Shown here in pieces: positions 23,959 to 31,737 of a stretch of 64,000 nucleotides of DNA. Origin of the DNA: PALSA-612 sp963791225 (lineage in GTDB: Bacteria > Actinomycetota > Thermoleophilia > Gaiellales > Gaiellaceae); NCBI GenBank assembly GCA_963791225.1, contig CAWBRV010000002.1, forward strand, positions 1 through 64,000, in the 5' to 3' direction. The number at the start of each line of letters is the position of its first letter. Within the stretch, counting starts at the first letter, position 1. The notes under the pieces were generated by a model. It saw only the letters and a list, made by a program, of their open reading frames with translations, ran no database searches and was not told the DNA's origin. The position numbers and the translations under genes were made by a program.

Positions 23959-24639
23959 TTGGGGGGACGCGAGACGATCGAGCGCGCCTATCGGCGCCAT
24001 CACGCCACGAGCCGCGAAGAGGGGTTCGTGTACTGCGGGCCGGACAGGATTCCACTCTTCCACGAGTGGATCGGCGGGCCCGGGTTGCGGGTGCTCGACC
24101 TCGGATGCCGCGACGGCGCGCTCACGGCGGCATACCTCGACGGCAACCACGTCGTCGGCGTCGACGTCGACCGGACCGCGCTCGCACGCGCCACAAAGCG
24201 GGGCATCGAGACGACGTGGGCCGACCTCGACGACCCGCTGCCGTTCGAGGACGCCTCCTTCGACGTCGTGGTCGCCGCCGAGGTGCTCGAGCATCTGCGC
24301 TTGCCGGAGGTCGTGCTCGCCGAGGCGCAGCGTGTGCTCCGGCCGGGCGGCCTGCTCGTCGGCTCCGTCCCGAACTGCTTCCGCCTGAAGACGCGGCTCC
24401 GCTTCCTCCTCGGCCGTCAGCCGGAGAGCGATCCGACGCTCCTGCACCTGTTCGATCCCGCCGCGGTCGGCCGGTTGCTCGGGCCGTTCGACGATGTGGA
24501 GATCTCCTGCATCGCCGGCCGGCTCGTACGTTTGAACGGCAAGCTGTTCGCGAACGACATCGCGTTCCGCGCCCGCAAGCCCGCGCGTCCGCCGGTCATG
24601 CCGTCGGCGTCGCGATCGCCCGCTCGAGCAACGGCTTGA
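23959..24639 (+). CDS. SAM-dependent methyltransferase (class I)
   Basis: 226 residues. Rossmann motifs: LRVLDLGCRDGALTAAYL (SAM loop, near 36), VVGVDVDRTALARA, LPFEDASFDVVVAAEVLEHL, VLRPGGLLVGSVPN. Substrate unknown. The start is uncertain: TTG at 23959 is the first codon. A TACACT -10-like hexamer at 23945-23950 would place the transcript start close to it, so a leaderless message is possible. The 3' end overlaps the convergent oxidoreductase by 44 bases. Confidence 0.8.
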   Translation: MGGRETIERAYRRHHATSREEGFVYCGPDRIPLFHEWIGGPGLRVLDLGCRDGALTAAYLDGNHVVGVDVDRTALARATKRGIETTWADLDDPLPFEDASFDVVVAAEVLEHLRLPEVVLAEAQRVLRPGGLLVGSVPNCFRLKTRLRFLLGRQPESDPTLLHLFDPAAVGRLLGPFDDVEISCIAGRLVRLNGKLFANDIAFRARKPARPPVMPSASRSPARATA

Positions 24640-25555
24640 CCTCGCCGACGAGACGCTCGAGCGTCTCGCGGTCGTAGGGGGCCGGCACGTCGAAGTAGAC
24701 GTGGTGGAAGCCGAGCTCGACCTGTGGGACGAGCCCCTCGGCGATCGTCTCCGCCGTTCCGACCGGGCCGCGAAAGTCGGGCAGGCCGTTCTGCTCGGCG
24801 ATCGCCTGTGCCGCTCGCTTCGCCTCCTCGACCGTGTCACGAATCACGGGCGACCCACCCTGGAGCGTGCGCTCGATCTCGGATTCGTCCCGGCCGACTT
24901 CCTCGCACCAGCGGCGGAGCACCGCATCCTTGTGCCGGACGCGCTCGATGTCGCCGCTCGTGTTCCAGGCGTCGGCGTAGCGGGCGACGGTCGCGAGCGT
25001 CTTCCGCTCGCCGGAGCCGCCGATCAGGATCGGGAGCCGGCGCTGGAGCGGCGGCGGGACGTTCCGGACGCCGCTCGCGTGGTAGAAGCGACCGCGCGCG
25101 CTCGTCTCCTCGTCGCGGAGCATGCCGCGGATCAGCTCGACCGCCTCGTCGAACCAGCGCAGGCGCTCGCCGGGGCTCGAGCCGTACGGGATCCCGAACG
25201 CGGTGTGCTCGGTCTCGAACCAGGCGCCGCCGATCCCGAGATAGGCGCGCCCGTCCGAGATGTGGTCGAGCGTCGTGACCATCTTGGCGACGAGGGCCGG
25301 GTTGCGGAACGTGTTGGCGCCGACCATGAGGCCGAGCGTGACCCGCTTCGTGAGCGCCGCCCAGGCGGCGAGCGTCAGGTAGCCCTCGAACATCGGTCCG
25401 TGCGGGTCGCCGACGATCGGATACAGGTGATCCCACGTCCACAGCGAGTCGTAGCCGAGCTCGTCGACGAGCACGCCCACGTCGCGAAGCGACGGCCAGT
25501 CCGTGTACTGGTTCCAGGCGAGGACGCCGAGCTTGAGGGCCGGCGCGTCCGTCAT
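24596..25555 (-). CDS. LLM-class F420-dependent oxidoreductase
   Basis: 319 residues. Luciferase-like TIM-barrel motifs: YDSLWTWDHLYPIVGDPHGP, KRVTLGLMVGANTFRNPALVAKMVTTLDHISDGRAYLGIGGAW, and ILIGGSGERKTLATVARYAD. Such actinobacterial enzymes use coenzyme F420; substrate unknown. The ATG overlaps the stop of the STAS-domain gene upstream (ATGA), an unexpected operon partner. Confidence 0.88.
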   Translation of the reverse strand: MTDAPALKLGVLAWNQYTDWPSLRDVGVLVDELGYDSLWTWDHLYPIVGDPHGPMFEGYLTLAAWAALTKRVTLGLMVGANTFRNPALVAKMVTTLDHISDGRAYLGIGGAWFETEHTAFGIPYGSSPGERLRWFDEAVELIRGMLRDEETSARGRFYHASGVRNVPPPLQRRLPILIGGSGERKTLATVARYADAWNTSGDIERVRHKDAVLRRWCEEVGRDESEIERTLQGGSPVIRDTVEEAKRAAQAIAEQNGLPDFRGPVGTAETIAEGLVPQVELGFHHVYFDVPAPYDRETLERLVGEVKPLLERAIATPTA

Positions 25556-25887
25556 GCAGTGGCGGCGAGGGCGTCGTCGAGCGTGTCGTGGACGGGCAGG
25601 ACGTGCTCGAGCTTCGTGACCTCGAGCACGCGCCTGACGTTGCCGGGCGGGCAGACGAGCTCGATCGTATTGTCGTACGGCCTCGGGCGGAGCAAGGCGT
25701 GGATGCCGCTCGAGTCGATGAACGCCAGCGCGCTGATGTCGACGACGATCGGGCTGCCGCTGCCGGCGAGCTCGTCGAGCACCTCCGCGACGGCGTCGAC
25801 GTTCGCCATGTCGAGCTCACCCACGAGCGTCACGACCTCCGTCGCGCCGTGCGTGCTCCTCGTAATCGAGAACGGTTCCGGTTCGAT
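25552..25887 (-). CDS. STAS-domain anti-sigma factor antagonist (RsbV-like), unusual start
   Basis: About 111 residues if translation begins at the ATC at 25887; 93 if at the GTG at 25833. STAS fold with VVTLVGELDMANVDAVAEVL and the phosphorylation loop ALAFIDSSGIHALL. RsbV-type proteins bind an anti-sigma kinase when unphosphorylated and so free the sigma factor. The GTG start would remove the first beta strand. A perfect AAGGGAGG site (25893-25900) lies five bases before the ATC, and the intervening residues (EPEPFSITRSTHGATE) fit a STAS N-terminus. Overlaps the LLM oxidoreductase. Confidence 0.8.
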   Translation of the reverse strand: MEPEPFSITRSTHGATEVVTLVGELDMANVDAVAEVLDELAGSGSPIVVDISALAFIDSSGIHALLRPRPYDNTIELVCPPGNVRRVLEVTKLEHVLPVHDTLDDALAATA

Positions 25888-26060
25888 GTCGACCTCCCTT
25901 TTACGCCACGCTGCCGCGCGGCAGCGGGAGCAATCCTATGTCACTTCGCCTGGCCCTGCCGGCCGGCCGTGAGGTTTAGTCCGGCCACGAACGCGGAAAG
26001 GACAGCGAGCACCAGCGAGCACCAGCGGTTACGGTAACGCCCGTGGGCGAGGAGGAGCGC

Positions 26061-26411
26061 ATGAGCGTCCATCTGGACGTCGAGCAGGATTCGGGTTGCG
26101 TCGTCACGGTCAGCGGTGATGCCGATCTCTACGCGGCGGCGAACGTCGAGCGCGAACTCCTACGCCTCGTCGAGGAGGGCAAGCGGTCGATCGTCGTCGA
26201 CCTCACCGACGCGACATTCATCGACTCGACGATGCTGCGGGTGCTCCTCAACGTGAGCAAGCGCCTCCGCCCTGGAGGGGGCGAGCTGCTCGTCGTCTGC
26301 AGCGAGCACAACATCCGCAAGATCTTCGAGATCACGTTGCTCGACCGCGTGTTCACGATCTTCGACACGCGCGACGCCGCGCTCGAGCATCTCGCGGCAG
26401 CGGACGCGTGA
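26061..26411 (+). CDS. STAS-domain anti-sigma factor antagonist (RsbV-like)
   Basis: 116 residues; ATG at 26061 follows GAGGAGGAG. STAS motifs CVVTVSGDADLYAAANVERE and DATFIDSTMLRVLLNVSKRL with the phospho-acceptor Ser/Thr loop; the C-terminus FEITLLDRVFTIFDTRDAAL is almost the same as in the STAS protein at 28179, so the two are recent paralogues flanking the phosphate-transport genes. A ten-base direct repeat (GCGAGCACCA twice) lies about 40 bases upstream. Confidence 0.88.
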   Translation: MSVHLDVEQDSGCVVTVSGDADLYAAANVERELLRLVEEGKRSIVVDLTDATFIDSTMLRVLLNVSKRLRPGGGELLVVCSEHNIRKIFEITLLDRVFTIFDTRDAALEHLAAADA

Positions 26412-26477
26412 CATCCACGTCACCTTCCTGAACAGCTCCCGAAGCTGACCGCCCCGGGCGCGCCGTAGGATCGGCTC

Positions 26478-27101
26478 ATGAAGTTCCGCATGCGCCTGAC
26501 CCCGCAGAACCGGGCCTTCTTCGTGCTCTTCTCGCGGGCGTCCTCGAATGCGGTCGAGATCGCACGTTTGCTCGTCGAGCTGCTGGAGCGCTTCCCCGAG
26601 AACACCGAGCTGATCCGCCGGATCAAGGATCGCGAGCACGAGGGCGACCGGGTCACACACGAGGTCGTCGACCTCCTCAACCGGACGTTCGTCACGCCGT
26701 TCGACCGCGACGACATGTACCGGCTGGCGGCCGCGATCGACGACGTCTGCGACCACGTCGACGAGGCGGCCGACAACATCGCGCTCTACGGCGTGCGCGT
26801 CATCCCGCCGGACGCCAAGGCCCAGGCGGACGTGATCCTCCGAGCAGCGATGCAGCTCGACGAGGCCGTCGACCTGCTCGAGGGGTTCAAGGACTCGCGC
26901 GCACAGCTGACCGAACTGCGTGCGCTCGAGGACGAGGGCGACCGGCTCGTGCGCGAGGCCGTCGCGGGCCTGTTCCGATCGGGCCAGGATCCGATCTCGA
27001 TCATCCGTTGGAAGGACATCTACGAGCAGCTCGAGGACGCGGTCGACGCATGCGAAAACGCCGCAGACGTGCTCGAGGCGATCCTCGTGAAGAACCGGTA
27101 G
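26478..27101 (+). CDS. DUF47/PhoU-like protein partnering a PiT phosphate transporter
   Basis: 207 residues, all-helical DUF47: LFSRASSNAVEIARLLVELL, IRRIKDREHEGDRVTHEVVDLLNRTFVTPFDRDDMYRLAAAID, with acidic/His residues (E-H-E-G-D) that bind metal in PhoU-like proteins. DUF47 proteins sit in the cytoplasm and support the adjacent low-affinity phosphate carrier, here 15 bases downstream. Confidence 0.88.
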   Translation: MKFRMRLTPQNRAFFVLFSRASSNAVEIARLLVELLERFPENTELIRRIKDREHEGDRVTHEVVDLLNRTFVTPFDRDDMYRLAAAIDDVCDHVDEAADNIALYGVRVIPPDAKAQADVILRAAMQLDEAVDLLEGFKDSRAQLTELRALEDEGDRLVREAVAGLFRSGQDPISIIRWKDIYEQLEDAVDACENAADVLEAILVKNR

Positions 27102-27116
27102 CGGGCCGGGACCGCG

Positions 27117-28109
27117 ATGGAGCAGGTGCTGCTCGTCATCGTGATCGTGGTCGCGCTCGGCTTCGACTTCACGAACGGCTTCCACGACACGGCCAACGCC
27201 GTCGCCACCTCGGTTTCGACGAGAGCGCTCTCGCCGCGGCTCGCGGTGCTGATCGCGTCGGTCGCCAACCTCGCGGGCGCGTTCACGACGACGGCGGTCG
27301 CGAAGACGGTCGGCTCCGGCATCGTCAACGTCGGGCTCACCGACACGAAGACGATCCTCGCGGCGCTGTTCGGTGCCATCACCTGGAACCTCCTCACCTG
27401 GCGGCTCGGCCTGCCTTCGAGCTCATCGCACGCGCTGATCGGCGGGCTCGTCGGCGCCGCGCTGGCGCAATCGGGTACGGCGGGCGTCCAGTGGTCGGGG
27501 CTCGTCCACAAGGTCGCGATTCCCGCCGTCATCTCACCCGCGATCGCCTTCGCAGCGTCCTTCGTCCTCCTGATCGCGCTGTTCTGGGTGTTCGTGCGCC
27601 TGACGCCGGGGTTCGCGAATCACGGCTTCCGGCTCGGACAGCTCGCCTCGGGCACATGGGTCGCGTTCACGCACGGTGCGAACGACGCGCAGAAGACGAT
27701 GGGCGTGATCACGCTCGCGCTCGTCACGAGCGGGCATCAGTCGCAGTTCGATCACATCCCGGTCTGGGTGATCGCCACCGCCGGCATCGCCATCGGGCTC
27801 GGCACGTACGTGGGCGGCTGGCGGATCATGCGAACGCTCGGGCAGCGGCTGTACAAGATGGAGCCGCCCGCCGGGTTCGCATCCCAGACGACCGCGGGCG
27901 TGACCATCTACCTCGCCACGCGACTCGGCTATCCACTCTCGACGACGCACGTGATCTCGGGCGGCGTGCTCGGCGCCGGAGCGACGAAGCGCCTGTCCGC
28001 CGTGCGCTGGGGTGTCGCCGGCAACATCGTCTTCGCGTGGCTCCTGACCCTGCCCGCCGCGGCGCTCGTGGCTGCGGCGCTCTACTGGCCCGTCGAGGCG
28101 ATCTTCTAG
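27117..28109 (+). CDS. pit: PiT-family inorganic phosphate transporter
   Basis: 330 residues, about ten helices. The two internal-repeat signatures are visible: GFDFTNGFHDTANAVATSV near the N-terminus and GTWVAFTHGANDAQKTMGVI in the second half. It co-transports phosphate with H+ or Na+ across the membrane. It forms an operon with the DUF47 gene. A stress-type promoter site lies 7 bases after its stop, in front of the next gene. Confidence 0.92.
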   Translation: MEQVLLVIVIVVALGFDFTNGFHDTANAVATSVSTRALSPRLAVLIASVANLAGAFTTTAVAKTVGSGIVNVGLTDTKTILAALFGAITWNLLTWRLGLPSSSSHALIGGLVGAALAQSGTAGVQWSGLVHKVAIPAVISPAIAFAASFVLLIALFWVFVRLTPGFANHGFRLGQLASGTWVAFTHGANDAQKTMGVITLALVTSGHQSQFDHIPVWVIATAGIAIGLGTYVGGWRIMRTLGQRLYKMEPPAGFASQTTAGVTIYLATRLGYPLSTTHVISGGVLGAGATKRLSAVRWGVAGNIVFAWLLTLPAAALVAAALYWPVEAIF

Positions 28110-28115
28110 CCGCAG

Positions 28116-28141
28116 GTTTAGGCTCCGGCGCTCGCGGGGTA
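28116..28141 (+). promoter_or_regulatory. SigB/SigF-type promoter candidate before the STAS gene at 28179
   Basis: GTTT (28116-28119), 17 bases, then GGGTA (28137-28141); the -35 context is GGTTTAGG. This matches the general GTTT-N15-17-GGGTA consensus of the general-stress sigma family. The predicted start near 28148 leaves a leader of about 30 bases before the STAS gene. Three similar sites lie at 30640, 31579 and 41749. Confidence 0.55.
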
Positions 28142-28178
28142 CAGCTGTCTCCGCGATGTTCGTCGAGCGACGCTTCCC

Positions 28179-28547
28179 GTGCCCGTGAACTTCACCCTGT
28201 CGAGCGAGAAGCTGGACGGCGGCGCCGACTATGTCGTCTCACTGGGCGGCGAGGTCGACCTCTACACCGCCCCGGAGCTCAAGCAGGAGCTGCATCGGCT
28301 GGTCAGCGAGGGCGCGACGCGTCTCGTGATCGACATGTCCGAGACGACCTTCATCGACTCGACGACGCTCGGCGTGCTGCTCAGCGTCGTCAAGCGCGTC
28401 CGTCCCGAGGGTGGGACCGTCGTGCTCGTCTGCCCCGACCGCAACGTCCGGCGGATCTTCGAGATCACGCTTCTCGACCGCGTCTTCGCCATCGTCGACA
28501 CGCGCGACGAGGCGTTCGCCGAGCTGACGTCCTCGGCGTCGGCCTAG
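28179..28547 (+). CDS. STAS-domain anti-sigma factor antagonist (RsbV-like)
   Basis: 122 residues with a STAS fold: DYVVSLGGEVDLYTAPELKQ and MSETTFIDSTTLGVLLSVVKR (phospho-loop). It ends 10 bases from the convergent stop of the anti-sigma kinase gene, its likely partner. Start at GTG 28179 or GTG 28185; ribosome site weak. A stress-type promoter candidate lies upstream, which would give positive feedback on the sigma factor. Confidence 0.85.
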   Translation: MPVNFTLSSEKLDGGADYVVSLGGEVDLYTAPELKQELHRLVSEGATRLVIDMSETTFIDSTTLGVLLSVVKRVRPEGGTVVLVCPDRNVRRIFEITLLDRVFAIVDTRDEAFAELTSSASA

Positions 28548-28557
28548 CCGGGCTCGC

Positions 28558-29010
28558 CTAGCCGGATCGAGCGGGGCCGAGATCCTTCCGCAGGCGGAGG
28601 CTCGTGCCGCAGCCGTCGCGACCCGCACCGATCTCGACCTCGTCGACGAGCGCGTGGATGATCGCGAGGCCCATCTCGTCCTCGCGGAGCTCTTCGTCGG
28701 GCCGTGCGGGCAGCTCGGGCACGCGGTCGAAGCGGAAGCCCTGGCCGGCGTCGGCGACCTCGATCCAGAACGCCTCCGGCCCGAGCTCGAATCGGACCTC
28801 GATCGACCCGTCGTCGTCCTCGCCGTAGGCATGGCGCACCGAGTTCGAGCATGCCTCCGTGACCGCGAGCTTCAGGTCGGCCAGCGCCTCCTCGTCGACG
28901 TGCCCGAGCTGGCAGAGGCCCGCGAGCACGAGCCGGGAGAGCGCCAGCCATCTCGGCTCCGCCGGGATGACCAGCGACACCACGTAGGCGCCGTCACCGT
29001 TCCTCTGCAT
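28558..29010 (-). CDS. Anti-sigma factor, RsbW-type serine kinase
   Basis: 150 residues. GHKL ATPase fold with N-box LKLAVTEACSNSVRHAYGE and G1 box VADAGQGFRF; LREDEMGLAIIHALVDEVE matches the G2 region. RsbW-like proteins hold the stress sigma factor inactive and phosphorylate the STAS antagonist. ATG at 29010 follows AAGGAGGAGG. The start lies inside the 3' end of the sigma gene (17-base overlap), so sigma and anti-sigma are made together. Confidence 0.9.
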   Translation of the reverse strand: MQRNGDGAYVVSLVIPAEPRWLALSRLVLAGLCQLGHVDEEALADLKLAVTEACSNSVRHAYGEDDDGSIEVRFELGPEAFWIEVADAGQGFRFDRVPELPARPDEELREDEMGLAIIHALVDEVEIGAGRDGCGTSLRLRKDLGPARSG

Positions 29011-29776
29011 GGCTGCCTCCTCCTTCGAGCTCTTCCCGCATCGTCTCGAGCGCACGCCTGATCAGGCGGGAGACGTGCATCTGCGAGATGCCGAGCTCGT
29101 TGGCAATCTGGGTTTGCGTCAGCCCGTCCTTGAAGCGAAGCTCGATGATCCGGCGCTCGCGCGGCTCGAGCGCCTCGAGTCCGCTCGCCAGGAGCTGCCT
29201 GTCCTCGGTCCGCTCGAACGCCTCCTCGACGACGCCGAGCGTCTGCAGGCGGTCGAGCTCGGAGCCCTCCTCGGCCGGCGCCATCAGCGACTCGGCCGTA
29301 TAAGCCCGGGCGGACTCGAGCGCCTCGACGACCTCTTCCTCCTCGACGCCGGCCGCCTCGGCGAGCTCGGCGATCGTGGGTGACCGCTCGAGCTGTGCGC
29401 TCAGATCCTGGATCAGGCTCGAGAGCATCTGGTTCAGCTCCTTGAGCCGGCGCGGCACGTGCACGGCCCAGGCGCGGTCCCGGAAGTGGCGCTTGATCTC
29501 GCCGACGATCGTCGGCACGGCGTAGGTGCGGAAGAAGACGCCGCGCCCGAGGTCGAAACGGTCGATCGCCTTGATCAGGCCGATCGAGGCGACCTGGACG
29601 AGGTCCTCGAGCGGCTCGCCGCGGCCCGCGTAGCGTCGCGCGATCGCCCGTGCGAGCGGGAGGTTGGCCTCGACGAGCCTGTCGCGCGCGCTCGCGTCGC
29701 CGCGCTCGTGGTAGGCGCGGAGGAGCTCGTTCTCCTCGAGCTGGCTCGGACTGAGGCTCTGCGACCCCGGGCTCAC
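28994..29776 (-). CDS. SigB/SigF-type RNA polymerase sigma factor
   Basis: 260 residues, sigma-70 group 3. Region 2 includes VEANLPLARAIARRYAGRGEPLEDLVQVASIGLIKAIDRFDLGRG; region 3 follows (HVPRRLKELNQMLSSLIQDLS); region 4 ends in PRERRIIELRFKDGLTQTQIANELGISQMHVSRLIRRAL. No region 1.1. Family members direct general-stress or sporulation-like regulons and recognise GTTT/GGGTA promoters. GTG at 29776 overlaps the stop of the kinase-like gene upstream (GTGA). Confidence 0.92.
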   Translation of the reverse strand: MSPGSQSLSPSQLEENELLRAYHERGDASARDRLVEANLPLARAIARRYAGRGEPLEDLVQVASIGLIKAIDRFDLGRGVFFRTYAVPTIVGEIKRHFRDRAWAVHVPRRLKELNQMLSSLIQDLSAQLERSPTIAELAEAAGVEEEEVVEALESARAYTAESLMAPAEEGSELDRLQTLGVVEEAFERTEDRQLLASGLEALEPRERRIIELRFKDGLTQTQIANELGISQMHVSRLIRRALETMREELEGGGSHAEER

Positions 29777-30198
29777 CTTGCTCCGGTGCCTGCCGGGACC
29801 AGCACGTCGAGGCGGAGCCAGCAGCCGTCGTCGCGGGTGCTCGACTCCGCCCGCGCGACGAGCGCCGAGAGCAGGTGGCGCAGATCGAGATCGTCCGGCC
29901 CGGCCGTGTCGGGTTGGAGCGGGTCGCGCGCGAGCGGCCCGATCGTGACGGACACGGCCTCGCCGTCGATCGCCGCCTCGAGCGTGACCTCGGGGCCAAG
30001 GTCCGCCTTGAGCAGGACGCTCTCGAGTGCGAGCTGGAAGTCGTCCATCGTCTCGTAGCCGAGACCGAGCCGTGCCGCGAGCCCGCCGACGAAGAGGCGT
30101 ACGATGCCGATCGAGCGACGTTCGCCCGGGAGGGTGAGCGCGACTCGGGTCACTTCGCCGGGGGCGGAGTCGGACACCGCGGGGACGATAGCGGGCAT
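29773..30198 (-). CDS. Degenerate RsbW-like (GHKL-fold) regulator
   Basis: 141 residues. The pattern RVALTLPGERRSIGIVRLFVGGLAARLG, then MDDFQLALESVL, follows the RsbW fold, but the N-box Asn is missing (ESVLLKAD instead of E-x-x-x-N) and no DxGxG box can be found. It probably cannot bind ATP as RsbW does. It lies in the sigma operon, directly before the sigma gene and coupled to it, so a binding-only regulatory role is possible. Family assignment is tentative. Confidence 0.6.
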   Translation of the reverse strand: MPAIVPAVSDSAPGEVTRVALTLPGERRSIGIVRLFVGGLAARLGLGYETMDDFQLALESVLLKADLGPEVTLEAAIDGEAVSVTIGPLARDPLQPDTAGPDDLDLRHLLSALVARAESSTRDDGCWLRLDVLVPAGTGAR

Positions 30199-30208
30199 GG
30201 TTCGTCCC

Positions 30209-30493
30209 CTAGCCGAAGTTCTCGATCAGCTCGTCGATCTGACCACCGGTTGCACGCCCTTCCAGACGGGCGACGGGTGACCGGCCCTTGACGAGGACGA
30301 GCGTCGGGATCTCGCCGACTTCGAGGCGCTCGGCGAGGTCGGCATTCTCGTCGGCGTCGACGCTGACCACCGTCAGGCGCCGGCGCTCCTTGCGGGCGAC
30401 GTGGGCGATCAGGCTCTCCATGCGGCGTGCAGGACCCGACGTGCGCTTCGTGAAGAAGAGCAGGACCGGCTTGGGGACGCTGTTCGCTTCCAT
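30209..30493 (-). CDS. Thioredoxin-fold protein lacking the active-site cysteines
   Basis: 94 residues. Thioredoxin layout: PKPVLLFFTKRTSGPARRME, VVSVDADENADLAERLEV, then EIPTLVLVKG with the cis-proline and RLEGRATGGQIDELIENFG. The C-x-x-C motif is replaced by Ser-Gly-Pro-Ala and there is no cysteine in the protein, so it cannot do dithiol chemistry. It is the first gene of the operon with the degenerate kinase, sigma factor and anti-sigma, which points to a protein-binding role. Confidence 0.8.
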   Translation of the reverse strand: MEANSVPKPVLLFFTKRTSGPARRMESLIAHVARKERRRLTVVSVDADENADLAERLEVGEIPTLVLVKGRSPVARLEGRATGGQIDELIENFG

Positions 30494-30639
30494 TTCGGCT
30501 CACCTCCGGCAGGCCGAGGCCGACCCGGTTTCGTCGGATACGTGACGCCGTGCGAGGGCTGGACGATGCTCGAACGACTCCTGTTGGAAGTACCGCGTTT
30601 CGGCGTTTCTCAATCCTGCCGACCTGATCGAGGCGAGCG

Positions 30640-30664
30640 GTTTGGGCAGGGAGCGACCGGGGTA
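30640..30664 (+). promoter_or_regulatory. SigB/SigF-type promoter candidate before the gene at 30675
   Basis: GTTT (30640-30643), 16 bases, GGGTA (30660-30664). The predicted transcript start falls at about 30671-30675, which would make the message for the 112-residue gene leaderless from the ATG at 30675. It lies in the divergent gap opposite the thioredoxin-fold gene of the sigma operon. Confidence 0.55.
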
Positions 30665-30674
30665 GCGAATGGTC

Positions 30675-31013
30675 ATGGCGACGACCCGGACACGACCGCG
30701 CCCCGACCAGCTGCGCGACACGGCGCGGCGGGTTGCCGCAGCCGAGCGGCTCTCGGACGTCGAGGTCGAGCTCGAGGCTGCGATGCTCCGCCGGACGGAG
30801 CTCTGGCACGAGCAGTCGCGCAACCCGGATGCCCGCATCGCCGCGGACGTGAAGGCGCTCTCAGCGCGCATCAACACGCTGTGGGCGGAGGCTCGCGCGC
30901 GCCGGGCGTGTGTCCGCGCCGGCTCACGCGAGCGGATCCTGAGCCGCGTGCGTGCGGAGGCGCGCTTCGAGCGCGAGGTGAAGAAGAAGAAGGTTCAAGG
31001 AGGTGCGCGATGA
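30675..31013 (+). CDS. Small helical protein, function unknown
   Basis: 112 residues (114 if the ATG at 30669 is used). Highly charged and Arg/Ala-rich, likely helical throughout, with a C-terminal RFEREVKKKKVQGGAR. No family recognised. The ATG at 30675 is preferred because a stress-type promoter places the transcript start there. Its stop overlaps the next start (ATGA). Confidence 0.6.
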   Translation: MATTRTRPRPDQLRDTARRVAAAERLSDVEVELEAAMLRRTELWHEQSRNPDARIAADVKALSARINTLWAEARARRACVRAGSRERILSRVRAEARFEREVKKKKVQGGAR

Positions 31014-31570
31014 CCGCACGAACGAGCCGTACCTACACCCTCTTGCTCGGGATACCCGCTGCCGGGGCGCTGATCTGGCTCGCGACCCGAGTCGGCGAGG
31101 CGTCGACGACGTCGCGCTACTGGGCCGTGCTCGGACTGCTCGCCGGCGCCGGTTTCGCGTTCGCGCTCACGCAGCGAACTGCCTACGGTGCCTGGGCCGA
31201 GGTGACCCCGCTGGGGTTCCTCCTCGCCTTCGCAGTCGCCGCGATCTGCGTCCTGTGGATCGCTGTCGCCGGCCAGCCGGCCGCGAACTGGTTCCGCGAC
31301 CACGTCTCGTCCTGGTCCGGCGACCTCGGCATCCGCGGCTTCGTCGACGCGATGACGGCGTACACGTCGGTGATGGCGTTCGGCTTCGGCGTGCTGCTCG
31401 CGTCGGCGCCCGGCGCGGTCCGCCGGCCGGCTCCTGCGGCCGTTCCCGGACCCGCTCCCGCCGCCTATCGCCGGCCGGTAACCGCGGACGGAGAAGGCGC
31501 CTACCGTCGGCCGGTAACCGCGGACGGAGACGGTACGGTCGCCCGCGAGCGCGAGCACGTCCCCGTCTGA
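31010..31570 (+). CDS. Four-helix membrane protein with repeated cytoplasmic tail
   Basis: 186 residues. Hydrophobic segments: about 8-27 (YTLLLGIPAAGALIWLA), 38-56, 68-90 and 112-134. The tail is Pro/Arg-rich and contains a 12-residue repeat with YRRPVTADG twice, encoded by a 23-base identical repeat (31472-31494 and 31508-31530). AAGGAGG precedes the ATG, which overlaps the upstream stop. Function unknown; the pair probably belongs to the stress regulon. Confidence 0.65.
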   Translation: MTARTSRTYTLLLGIPAAGALIWLATRVGEASTTSRYWAVLGLLAGAGFAFALTQRTAYGAWAEVTPLGFLLAFAVAAICVLWIAVAGQPAANWFRDHVSSWSGDLGIRGFVDAMTAYTSVMAFGFGVLLASAPGAVRRPAPAAVPGPAPAAYRRPVTADGEGAYRRPVTADGDGTVAREREHVPV

Positions 31571-31578
31571 GCCGGCTG

Positions 31579-31603
31579 GTTTAGAGCGGGACCGCCGAGG
31601 GTA
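31579..31603 (+). promoter_or_regulatory. SigB/SigF-type promoter candidate upstream of the SpoIIE phosphatase
   Basis: GTTT (31579-31582), 16 bases, GGGTA (31599-31603), with context GGTTTAGA as at 28116. If used, it gives a leader of about 260 bases with a hairpin in the middle. Confidence 0.5.
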
Positions 31604-31713
31604 GGTTCTCGCTGACGAGCGAGCCGAGACTGTGGGCCGCCGGAGGGGTGGCGGCTCGAGCGATCAGCACACATGCCCTCCCTGACGCGGTCCGGCCGTC
31701 CGTCTTCTCAAAC

Positions 31714-31737
31714 GGGGGGAACAGGCCGGTTTCCCCC
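31714..31737. repeat. Hairpin repeat, third copy (imperfect, inverted orientation)
   Basis: GGGGGGAAC, six-base spacer, GTTTCCCCC: a stem of about nine pairs with one mismatch. Its reverse complement, GGGGGAAACCGGCC then TGTTCCCCCC, matches the hairpins at 45241 and 47723. Unlike those it is not next to a stop codon but lies in the leader of the phosphatase gene. Confidence 0.5.
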
